This document shows, in pieces, positions 55,404-64,000 of a DNA stretch of 64,000 nucleotides. Positions within the stretch are counted from its first letter, which is position 1. Each line of letters begins with the position of its first letter. This stretch comes from Apostichopus japonicus. Taxonomy: Eukaryota; Echinodermata; Holothuroidea; Aspidochirotida; Stichopodidae. The stretch is taken from the NCBI RefSeq assembly GCF_037975245.1, contig NC_092565.1:10410499-10474498 (forward strand), in the 5' to 3' direction. The position numbers were made by a program, and so were the translations under genes. The notes beneath the pieces are model-generated. The model saw only the letters and a program-made list of their open reading frames with translations. It ran no database searches and was not told the origin of the DNA.

Positions 55404-55513
55404 TTACGAAAAAGAAACCTGCCATTTTCGGATTGATTTATCATAACCTGAGGACAAGATGATGTTCTCCGAGAGCCAATCAAGGCCTGTGATATTGCTT
55501 CCTTGGTGGGCCC
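55404..55513 (-). CDS. WDR1: WDR1 last exon
   Basis: Acceptor ATTTCTAG, phase 1 in. Encodes AHQGSNITGLDWLSENIILS then SGYDKSIRKWQVSFS and TAA; human ends DAHRLHHVSSLAWL ... HDASVKEWTITY. No clear poly(A) signal found just below the stop. Confidence 0.94.
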
Positions 55514-58500
55514 CTAGAAATGAAACAGACAAGATCACATTTCATTGGCGTTTATGGCATTTATTCGAGGTGAGTTAATAGCAAATAGTTGAAAAAGAGG
55601 TGTGTACTTTGGGCAAGTATGTCTAAGAACAGTTTCAAAGAATCCATTTTGTTCCCCCCCCCCTCTTTGTCAGAAAGTAGTTCCTTGAAATGGGGGAACT
55701 GTTAATTGTCCGAGAGGTGGTATGGAATGAACCTCAAGAGTTGTATGAATTCACACAGAGGTGGGGAAAGTGGGCAATAATGCCTCAGAACAGTTTCAAA
55801 GAATACAAGTTTCGTCAGAAAACATTTGCTTGCGGGAAAGTATTTATTTGAAAGGGGGGGAACGGTAAAGTGTACAACGGGTGGCCTGGCATTGAACCTG
55901 AGGAATTGTAAATGAATTCACATTTAGTCAGGCAAAAATGTTGGACACGTCCAGTTGTAATAAATGGAGGGAGTGAACGTTGAGCATTTATGTTTTAAAT
56001 CGTCTCAAACTGGTCAGGAGTGTCAACATGCGGGCAACTTTCTGTCAGGCAATTGTCTTAGAGACATGACATATCTTCATCTGAGTGGAGGAACAAACTG
56101 AACTTGAAACTAGAGTCTTACGTACATTAGGTATTTGTTGTCACCATGCAAAATCATAGGGAATGCAGAAAGCAGACAAGCTTGCCTCACATCTCATACA
56201 AATTGCAGTCAAATCATTAGCAGGCAATGGTTAAGAAGCGATACCTGAGGGTTACTGACATTGTGATATTTCATTGCTTTACATCTCTCCAGAAATTCTC
56301 TCGCAGAATTTCACAACTCCAGACTCTTGCTGAAAGCTATGCGAGTGCATAAAAACACCCCCAAGACTACTAACTCAAAATCGAGTTCCCACTGTCATTT
56401 CCCTGACAAATAGCACATCAGTTTACTGATACATGTAATTTAGGAGAGCAGCCCCAATAATATTTGCTGATAATAAGTATTAAAATCCAGGGATTATGTA
56501 CGTACAGAAATGACAACTGGGAGAGGTTATAATAACATGCTCAGATCAGCTAATTCATGCAGTCAGTTTTTGGTCAGGCTTTTTACAGTAAAACAGTATT
56601 AGTCACAGTTAAACAGAGTGTTAGTCAGGGTGTGATTGTTGCAATGGCTTTAGCAATGTCCATCTCTTTTAAAAAATGCCCACATCGTCTTTTCGCGACG
56701 ATTTTTTTTTACATCGTCACAAAACTGTGGTGACGTTGAACGATTGCTTATGATAGCAAAGATGGATGGATTTAGATAAACATACCTGGGATTCGCATTA
56801 CGTTGCCCTTGGTGTTCACTTCCCACACGTTGATGACAGAGTCTAAAGCCCCTGATGCAAAATGTGTCGAGTCCGGGGACCAGGCCACCTTCTTGATTCT
56901 GCTGCGGCCATGGAAAGTCCAAGAGTGCGGAATCGGCTGCGAGAGATGAAAAGGAAATACCCAAGCTAATAAAAACTTAGTAGTGACAGGGACCTCTGTT
57001 AATTTCGAGTAAGACTTACATATTCCCACCCATTACCCAAAGTAAACTCGTTTCATGGAGAAAGGGAAACTGTCATCCAACAGGACAGGATAGAGGCACA
57101 CAGTCATCAAAACAGATCATGCTGCAGGGCACACATAGCAACAATATAATATGTGTACATAAATACCATCAAACATTGTATGGTAAAGTTATGTACTGTA
57201 AGCAAACAGTACATGTTATAGACATACAGTCAGCAAACATTACATGCTATAGACATACTGTCACCAAGCATAACATTTTATAGACATACTATCAGAAAGC
57301 ATTCATGTTAAAGATATGTACTCTCATCAACCATTACATGTTATCCACATACAGTCACTACACATTATATGTTATAGACATACAGTCAGCAAACATTACA
57401 TGTTATAGACATACTGTCACCAAGCATAACATTTTATAGACATACTATCAGAAAGCATTCATGTTAAAGATATGTACTATCTTCAACCATTACATGTTAT
57501 CCATACTACACATTACATGTTATAGAACATACTGTCAGCAAACATTACATGTTATAGACATACTGTCATCAAACATGTTACAGATGTACTGTCACCAAGC
57601 ATAACATGTCATATACACACCGTCACCAAGCATAACTTGTCATATACACACCGTCACCAAGCATAACATGTAATCGACACACCGTCACCAAGCATAACAT
57701 GTAATCGACACACCGTCACCAAGCACAACATGTAATCGACACACCGTCACCAAGCATAACATGTAATCGACACACCTTCACCAAGCATAACATGTAATCG
57801 ACACACCGTCACCAAGCATAACATGTAATCGACACACCGTCACCAAGCATAACATGATATCGACACACCGTCACCAAGCATAACATGTTACAGATGTACT
57901 GTCACCAAGCAGTTATTCTGATAGGCATACCTTCATCAAGCATAGCATGTTAAAGGTTTACTGTCATAAAGTGTAACACCTTAACAGTTAACTTTCATCA
58001 TATATTCCATACTAATGGACATTCTGCCAAAGAGTATAACATGCTAAAGGCAACCCTGCCCTCCACATTTCGTCATCGTGGTGGTCAAAATGACGTCACT
58101 CTTTTCTTCTCTCTCATGTTGCAAGTTACAGTTGGTAAGGTTATTTTAAACATCTGATATTTCTGTCTTTAATTAATAGATCTAAGTGTAAAACAGTCAT
58201 ATGTTGCTTTACCTTGTAGCTTTCATCCACCTTGAAACCGTTGACAGTTCCGACGCTGTTACCGCTGCAGAGGTACACTCCATCCGGAGAGTAAGCGACG
58301 GTATCAACCTCTCCGTCGACTGTTAACTGGTTGACCTGCTTCAGGGTATCTCCATCTAAATTATAGATATGTATTTTGTTATCCTGGAAGATGAAGAAAT
58401 GAAGGGGAAAAAAAATACAAAAGTTCCATTAAATATTCTATATGTGGACCTGTCTTAAGTCTAAATGGCTGCTAACTAACATTTCACATTCAGTTCACTG

Positions 58501-61500
58501 TTTTAGCAAGTTTGGGCATTTGGGAGACCATTTCTGATGGGGGGGGGTGGGCGAAAAGTGAACACCCCGTGGTTGAAAAAAAAATGGTTTCAATGCCTCT
58601 AACAACACATACCATTAAAACTAACCCGACAGGGCCACATCGCATTGGTGCTCATTACATATCGACCTTTTGCCCTAAATAGAACTCAACTCCTCAAATT
58701 TAAATATCCTACACAAAATGATGGGGGAGGAAGGCAGTTCATGTTTTGAAGTTCTGACCTAAAAAGTAACATGGTCACATACGACTTGCATTATTGAAAA
58801 TTGACTATGGATTTGTTACACAGTCTGTGATTCATTTACATTATTATATGAGAAACTTAAAATTTTAAATGGGATTTGTATGACAACCAGTTTCATGTAC
58901 ATTATTTGGATAAGGGGAGGGGGGAGGGGAGGAGCCAATAACGCAGCTGTGACATACACGACATCGGAATAATCCTGAACTTCACAACATTTGAAATAAG
59001 ACATATCTGTCTACACAGACCAAATTCAATGACTTTTCTCTCTATATTGTACTTGCAAGAAGGTTGTCTAGAGAAAGGACGGTAGTGTTTTGATTGCAAT
59101 TATAGTAGACTGTTGGTTTTTTATTTCGTCACAAATCCAGCAGAAAAATTTGCCTGTCATTCACATGTCACTCTTAGATAATAACATACTGCACAAAAAG
59201 TTTAATAGCATCATTTTACAGAGCAATAAATGGATGGACAGAAGGCCATACATTCTAAAATTCTACGAGGTGCTTTAGGGACACAATATGTGTTTTACGT
59301 ACATTTCCCCCAATGGCTATATCTCTTTGGTTAGGATGTATTGACACAGACAAACAGCTGTAGTCTTCCTTCTGAGCAAACACTTTGTTCCCTTTCCTGT
59401 AAATAATAACCTGCAAAGAACAAACAGAAAAAATTGATGATAAAATGCTTGTGAGTACCCTCACAAAATCTTTACAAATGGTGCGAGGAAAGAAGCAGGA
59501 GAGGGTACAAGAAATGGGGGGAGGGGTGTAAGAGTGGTAAGGAGTTAAGGTAGATATTAAAATACAGAAGACAAGGCCATTCAGAATAAAAAAAAAAGAG
59601 TGGTTCAGAATATATCACAAATGTCTGAAGTTAGTTCAATACTACCTGAAGTAGGTTAAACGGCCTAAAATAAAGATGAATATCCATTTGATTGGAACTA
59701 CATCCAATCGTGACAATTACCTGATCTTCGGTAGCTACTGCTATCAGCCCATCTTTTCCACAAGCCACCCCTTTAGGTTGACCATCCGTCGGAAGTGATG
59801 TCGTTCTGTAAGAAAATCACAGCAAACTGCTTATCTACTGCACAAAGCCTGTCTAGGTAACTATGGAAAAGCTGGAGGGCCTAACGTTTGGGTCCTAGCA
59901 TAGGCTAACTTAAAACGAAAACAAGCTAAGAACGCATGTCTTGGTGTGCTCTGATTTCGTTTTTGTTTTCTTTTACAAGTTTGAATTTCATCCCACACTC
60001 CTAGTTACAATATTAAAACTGTTTCCAAGGCTACCACTTGTAATGCTTTCAAGTGGCCTTTGCCATCCATAAAAGTTGTAACACCAACACTAGGGTTGCC
60101 ATAGTTTCACCAAATGCAATCTAATTCGGAGTAACAGTTAACCGGGCTTTGGGGTAAATTGTTGCATATTGTAAACAAGAGCACAAAATGGCTGTTCTAA
60201 TATAGACTTACTCGTAAGCTCCAGTTTCGTGGTTGATTACTTTCAACTGATCATCGAAGCCGACCGTAACAATGCCGTCTTCAGAAGCAGCCATGGCACA
60301 GATCTGACTGCCATGGCCCTTGCCAGATACTCTCACTGCGTCCCTTGTATTTGGGTTCCATTTACGTGAACAAAAACATTAAGGACTAAACAAGTAAATG
60401 TCTCTAAAATACAACTGTAGGAAATGTGACAACTCCACTCACCCCCCCCCTCCCCCCTTCCCCCACTTCCTGAGCCCCCTTCCCAAACATACCTATTGTT
60501 TTTATAATTTTTGATATCATTTTGTAATATGAATGCAGACCGCAAAATGATATACACATTTGAAAATGCAAAAGATTATTGGCTGGCGCCGGGTTCTATA
60601 TGAAGGGATCTTAAAATCTTCTTTGATGTTATCATCAAAAAAAAATCCACTTCTAGAAGCAACATTGCTCATAGAGAACACAACAAACTCAAGTTAATGA
60701 TATAAATGTCACGTACAAAAACACAAACCGCGTCTCAATTTTCAAATATTGATACGAATGTTGCCTTAACAGCAAGCACATTTTCTAGCCGATTTTGTGT
60801 CACTTTGGTTCAGTTTTCGACACTGCACGATATTCAAATCCCACAACAAAGAAAATGTTGAAATGATGAGAACTAATAGAAGAAGACAATAGATCAAATT
60901 TTTGACAAGGATATAAACTCTTCCGTCATGACTACCTGTGTAAATGGCCGACTTGTCCTCTGAAATGGTCATGGATGTGATATTATTGATGTGCCCCTGC
61001 AACAACAAATTAAACGCAAAATTTTATAATTCATGTAAAGTTTCTGCAATGTAGGCACACTTGTAGCACTCCTCGTCCGTAATCCCGTTCATTTGTTTCG
61101 TATTCGTCCTTGGGACTTTATGCTAGTACTTACATTTGAAGGAAGGAAACTGTGTGCCTATTAACTTGTACATATACTGTACAGGTGTTATCTTTAGTCA
61201 AACACTCGAGCATATTTCCCTATTTGTAGTAGTTTTATGTACTGCACAGCTCGCCAATGACTGCATCTGGTGCGTCTGCTTCCCTTTTCAAATCCCAACT
61301 TCACAACTTGTAAGAAAAAGAAATGATTCATTTGCATTTCTTTTTTACTAAAGAGTTCCTGTTTCAGTTTGAAAACAACCAAAGAGGAAAGGAAGTAAAA
61401 CAGGAATCACACAAGAGAAAGCGAATGACAAAACACACTAAACTCACGCTGATAGTACGTAGCGGTGTATCGGGGTTGTTCTTGTCCAGCAGCTTGATTT

Positions 61501-64000
61501 CTCCCGATAGTGAGACAGCGATCAGATGTTCACCCATCCACAAGCAGCTCTGTTGCATGTCCTCCATGTCCGTTCCCATGTTAAACACGCTGCCACGAAA
61601 GAGAGAAGAATGAAGTTGTGGTTGGCTGCTAAAAAATGCTTAGTTGCAATGTGTGAAAGGTTTACCAAAAAACAAAAGACTGATGTAAACTACAGATCAG
61701 CATTGCCTGCATGACCTTGACCCCACACCGTTATGCCTAACGCAGATTACCCACTTTGGGTAAGTATGGACGTTTTGACTCGCACTGTTCCATATCCAGC
61801 GTTGGGATTGGCTGGGAGTATGTATTATTCTTTGCTTCTTGTAAAGACATTTAGTCTTGCTGTACATGTCAAAGTGACAAAAGGTACATCATGCTAGGCT
61901 TGTCAAAACTGACCTGATCCCCCGTTTCTAGTGGGATCTTGTTCGCCATTTTTGTTTTCCTGTTTGGGATTGGGGATTGCCCTCATGACTTAAACCATTG
62001 ACTTCAACTTAAAGAGAGAAAACGACTTCAGATGTCCTCGATATTACATATTCCATCACCACAGTGGGTAGGTCATGGACAGCCGATATGGACAAAATGA
62101 AGGGCAGATAACTCACGTAACTTCTGCTGCACTCTCGACGTCCCAAATCTTCACAGTTTTATCACCTGAACATGTCATCAACTGAGTCCCATCTGGGCTA
62201 AAACTCAGCTAAAGAAATTAAAGAGTGAAAATCTTTAATGACCAGACTGTCGTCAATATGAAATTTCACCAAATAGGAAGACATAAATAAGTATTGCAAT
62301 AAATTAATGTCCTTCCATAAGGAAAGTGGTTAAACTTAGCTACCCACTTCCCAAAACAAGCAATTTCATTTTAATTTACTATGCATTTAATATTCGAGCA
62401 GCAAAGATAGAATTTAGGCTACTAAATACTTTGCGACACTTTGAAAGCACCTGACTGTTACTTTGTACGTGCAAATGTGTGTGCCAATGCAACAATGCAA
62501 CTAATTTTGAAACAAACACACAACAGTTTGGCCTTCATTACAAAACTTATGACTGTTGTGAAGACACCACCAAAGTCCTTTACGTGATAAAACTTTGCTT
62601 TCACCAAAGGAGATCAAAGCTGCCTCCATCATGCAAAATGGAAATTTTCTGTAACGAGACTCACCCCAAAAACGCTTCCTTTGTGAGCTTTCTCTCCGAG
62701 ACTCTTCAATTTGTCTCCTGTCTTCCCATCATAGAGGAACACCTGTCAACACATAGCAAACAAGAAATGGTTAGGCTTTGTTAGGATATGACCAGAGCTG
62801 AACTATGCAGAGGAACACCTGTCAACACATAGCAAACAAGAAATGGTTAGGCTTTGTTAGGATATGACCAGAGCTGAACTATGCAGAGGAACACCTGTCA
62901 TCACATAGCAAACAAGAAATGGTTAGGCTTTGTTAGGATATGACCAGAGCTGAACTATGCAGAGGAAGACCTGTCATCACATAGCAAACAAGAAATGGTT
63001 AGGCATTGTTAGGATATGACCAAAGCTGAACTATGCAGCGGAACACCTGTCATCACGTAGCAAACAAGGAATGGTTAGGCTTTGTTAGGATATGACCAGA
63101 GCTGAACTATGCAGTGGACAAGAAGGTCGTTGAAATTTAAATATAAATTCACTTACATTTTACATACATGTGCATTTTACTCATGGATCACACAAACTGT
63201 ATCTGTGCGTACATGCACGTTGCATTGGTCATATACATGTTACATATATAAATCACAGACATTTCCGATACATATCATGCACACATAAAAGACATGTCCA
63301 TTACATATCACATACACATAAAATACACATCAGACACAACTCACATATATACAAAACAAACATGTGATACTCATTGCATCCTTGATGCATTGAGACGTAA
63401 TTACAATTTATCCGGTATCGCATTGTAAAATGGGTAAGTTGCCTATACAAGTGTAAAGATGCATAGCAGCTTTGGCACATACGAACCATTCTATATTATA
63501 AGAGACAAAGTTCTGAGCATTCGACACTGCCACTCAAATATCACAACGACTAACGTTATGTCACTTGCAACAAACATCGATCACTTTCATTTTATGATCA
63601 CATACAACACAAACAAAAGACATGAAGCATGAACATCCGAGAAATTAGTTTATTTGTTTGCCAAGATACAGTGACCACAATCTACCATAGGAAAAGTCTA
63701 CTTGGAATAACATGAAAGTAATAAAAGCACAGCAATTTATGTTTGAGATACCCTAACTGGGGCTACGGTAGAATATAACTTGCGTGAACCAATTATGACA
63801 GGAATTGTTAGCTTGTACGAATTAACAGTTCACAAAATAGCAAGAAGATTATCGATTGAGGGAAAAAATTTGAGAAGGAATGGCTTTTCATTCAGGCATG
63901 ACCTCGGTTGCGACGGTGTTTAGAATTTTAGATTTAATACGTACCATTCCGTCCGATCCTCCAGTTGCGAGTACCGAGCCGTCCGGTGAGAACCTCACCA
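55404..64000 (-). CDS. WDR1: WDR1 / actin-interacting protein 1, C-terminal two thirds (gene runs off the right edge)
   Basis: AIP1/WDR1 is a cytoplasmic 14-blade WD40 protein (two seven-blade propellers) that speeds cofilin-driven actin filament disassembly. Exons (high to low): 64000-63945, 62742-62665, 62208-62117, 61589-61448, 60996-60915, 60365-60212, 59805-59721, 59410-59303, 58383-58213, 56936-56786, 55513-55404. Joined, they read without a stop for 408 residues and end IRKWQVSFS-TAA. Family landmarks: VRFSPDGSVLATGGSDG, YDGKTGDKL, SGDKTVKIWDV, LDKNNPDTPLR, GSHDGRVCKWN, VAYSPDG, VAWSPDSTHFASGALD. Every stretch aligns in order with human WDR1 from about residue 190 to the end, so about 200 N-terminal residues lie outside the window. 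All introns are GT-AG except one U12-type AT-AC intron (60914-60366). Confidence 0.96.
56786..56936 (-). CDS. WDR1: WDR1 exon, VAWSPDSTHFASGALD
   Basis: Acceptor CTCGCAG, donor GTATGT, phase 0 in and 1 out. Encodes WTFHGRSRIKKVAWSPDSTH then FASGALDSVINVWEV; human has [20 protein letters not shown]. Confidence 0.95.
57160..57960. repeat. WDR1: 31-bp tandem repeat and degenerate flanks (WDR1 intron)
   Basis: The core (about 57600-57890) repeats ACCAAGCATAACATGTAATC-GACACACCGTC every 31 bases, nearly perfect for eight or so units. Older diverged units (CATACAGTCAGCAAACATTACATG) flank it. Confidence 0.95.
58213..58383 (-). CDS. WDR1: WDR1 exon, VAYSPDGVYL
   Basis: 57 codons in phase 0, acceptor ATCTTCCAG, donor GTAAAG. 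Contains DNKIHIYNLDGDTLKQVNQ and VDTVAYSPDGVYLCSGNSVG (human VRLYSILGTTLK and VTDVAYSHDGAFLAV). Confidence 0.95.
59303..59410 (-). CDS. WDR1: WDR1 exon, IHPNQRDIAIGGN
   Basis: 36 codons in phase 0, acceptor CTTTGCAG, donor GTACGT. Encodes VIIYRKGNKVFAQKEDYSCL and SVSIHPNQRDIAIGGN, matching human VVAVHPGGDTVAIGG. Confidence 0.94.
59721..59805 (-). CDS. WDR1: WDR1 exon, QPKGVACGKDG
   Basis: Acceptor TTCTTACAG, donor GTAATT, phase 2 in and 0 out. Encodes TTSLPTDGQPKGVACGKDGL and IAVATEDQ (human [20 protein letters not shown]). Confidence 0.93.
60212..60365 (-). CDS. WDR1: WDR1 exon after the AT-AC intron
   Basis: Begins right after TTCAC; the split codon gives Cys, then KWNPNTRDAVRVSGKGHGSQ, matching human INYWDSETG and GKGHTNQ. 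Donor GTAAGT, phase 2 out. Only a start after AC gives this frame: no AG lies between the upstream stop and the Trp codon. Confidence 0.9.
60366..60914 (-). other. WDR1: U12-type AT-AC intron of WDR1
   Basis: The minus strand begins ATATCCTT at 60914 (U12 5' splice site consensus), has TCCTTAAT at 60385-60378 (U12 branch-site consensus TTCCTTRAY) and ends TTCAC at 60366, 12-13 bases after the branch A. Splicing here gives HDGRV-C-KWNP in frame with the conserved WD repeat; no GT-AG alternative keeps the frame. Confidence 0.88.
60915..60996 (-). CDS. WDR1: WDR1 exon ending at a U12-type splice site
   Basis: Acceptor TTGTTGCAG, 82 bases, phase 0 in and 1 out. Encodes GHINNITSMTISEDKSAIYT and GSHDGRV. 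It is followed directly by ATATCCTT, the U12-type 5' splice site. Confidence 0.9.
61448..61589 (-). CDS. WDR1: WDR1 exon, LDKNNPDTPLR
   Basis: Acceptor CGTGGCAG, donor GTGAGT, phase 2 in and 0 out. Encodes VFNMGTDMEDMQQSCLWMGE then HLIAVSLSGEIKLLDKNNPD; human has [20 protein letters not shown] and LDRNNP. Confidence 0.95.
62117..62208 (-). CDS. WDR1: WDR1 exon, SGDKTVKIWDV blade
   Basis: Acceptor after a short pyrimidine tract (TTTAG), donor GTGAGT, phase 0 in and 2 out. Encodes LSFSPDGTQLMTCSGDKTVK and IWDVESAAEV, a complete WD blade core. Confidence 0.95.
62665..62742 (-). CDS. WDR1: WDR1 exon, VFLYDGKTGDKL
   Basis: 26 codons, acceptor GTTGACAG, donor GTGAGT. Encodes VFLYDGKTGDKLKSLGEKAH and KGSVFG (human IYIYDGKTGEKVCALGG). 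Its acceptor lies at the edge of a 76-bp tandem repeat that copies the splice site upstream. Confidence 0.93.
62735..63120. repeat. WDR1: 76-bp tandem repeat overlapping a WDR1 3' splice site, about 5 copies
   Basis: AGGAACACCTGTCAACACAT recurs at 62735, 62811, 62887, 62963 and 63039 (last copies varied). The first copy holds the real acceptor (CAG at 62745-62743) and the first bases of the exon; the others repeat it inside the intron. Confidence 0.93.
63945..64000 (-). CDS. WDR1: WDR1 exon (partial at window edge)
   Basis: Reads VRFSPDGSVLATGGSDGM before donor GTACGT, phase 0. It matches the human CVRFSPDGNRFATASADG blade. The acceptor is beyond the window. Confidence 0.93.

Overview
This is a window of animal nuclear DNA: spliced genes with GT-AG introns, no bacterial gene density, very AT-rich intergenic DNA, long (AT)n microsatellites, minisatellites, tRNA-derived repeats and short hAT-type elements. 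The two recognisable genes are metazoan. The repeat style fits a marine invertebrate; echinoderm (for example sea cucumber) is my guess and is not proven by the sequence.

Layout. Positions 1 to about 23,650 hold no gene I can support. They contain AT microsatellites, a 39-bp-armed palindrome (5173-5411), two copies of a repeat with a tRNA-like module (about 6.3-6.55 kb and 14.45-14.7 kb), a duplicated 120-bp block (10.2 and 12.75 kb) and a 325-bp hAT-like element with an 8-bp target duplication (15879-16203). From 48123 down to 23663 on the minus strand lies a 13- or 14-exon gene for a RAP80/UIMC1 homologue, the ubiquitin reader of the BRCA1-A DNA-repair complex. It has a SUMO-interacting motif, one clear UIM, an Abraxas-interacting region, two zinc fingers and the conserved C-terminal motif. 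Its introns carry two more hAT-like elements, a 1.1-kb 20-bp minisatellite and other repeats. At 50.5-52.1 kb on the plus strand a CCAAT/TATA promoter precedes a signal-peptide exon and two tiny in-phase exons, a candidate secreted-peptide gene. From the right edge down to 55404 on the minus strand lies the 3' part of WDR1 (actin-interacting protein 1): 11 exons coding for the last 408 or so residues.

The best second-look items are a textbook U12-type AT-AC intron in WDR1 (60914-60366), a phase problem in the RAP80 gene that a 4-nt micro-exon would solve, a GC-AG intron in the same gene, a 76-bp repeat that has multiplied a WDR1 3' splice site, and the candidate secreted-peptide gene. The genes do not form a functional unit: RAP80 acts in DNA repair, WDR1 in actin turnover. 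Exon borders were placed by hand from splice signals, reading phase and remembered family alignments; no search was run.
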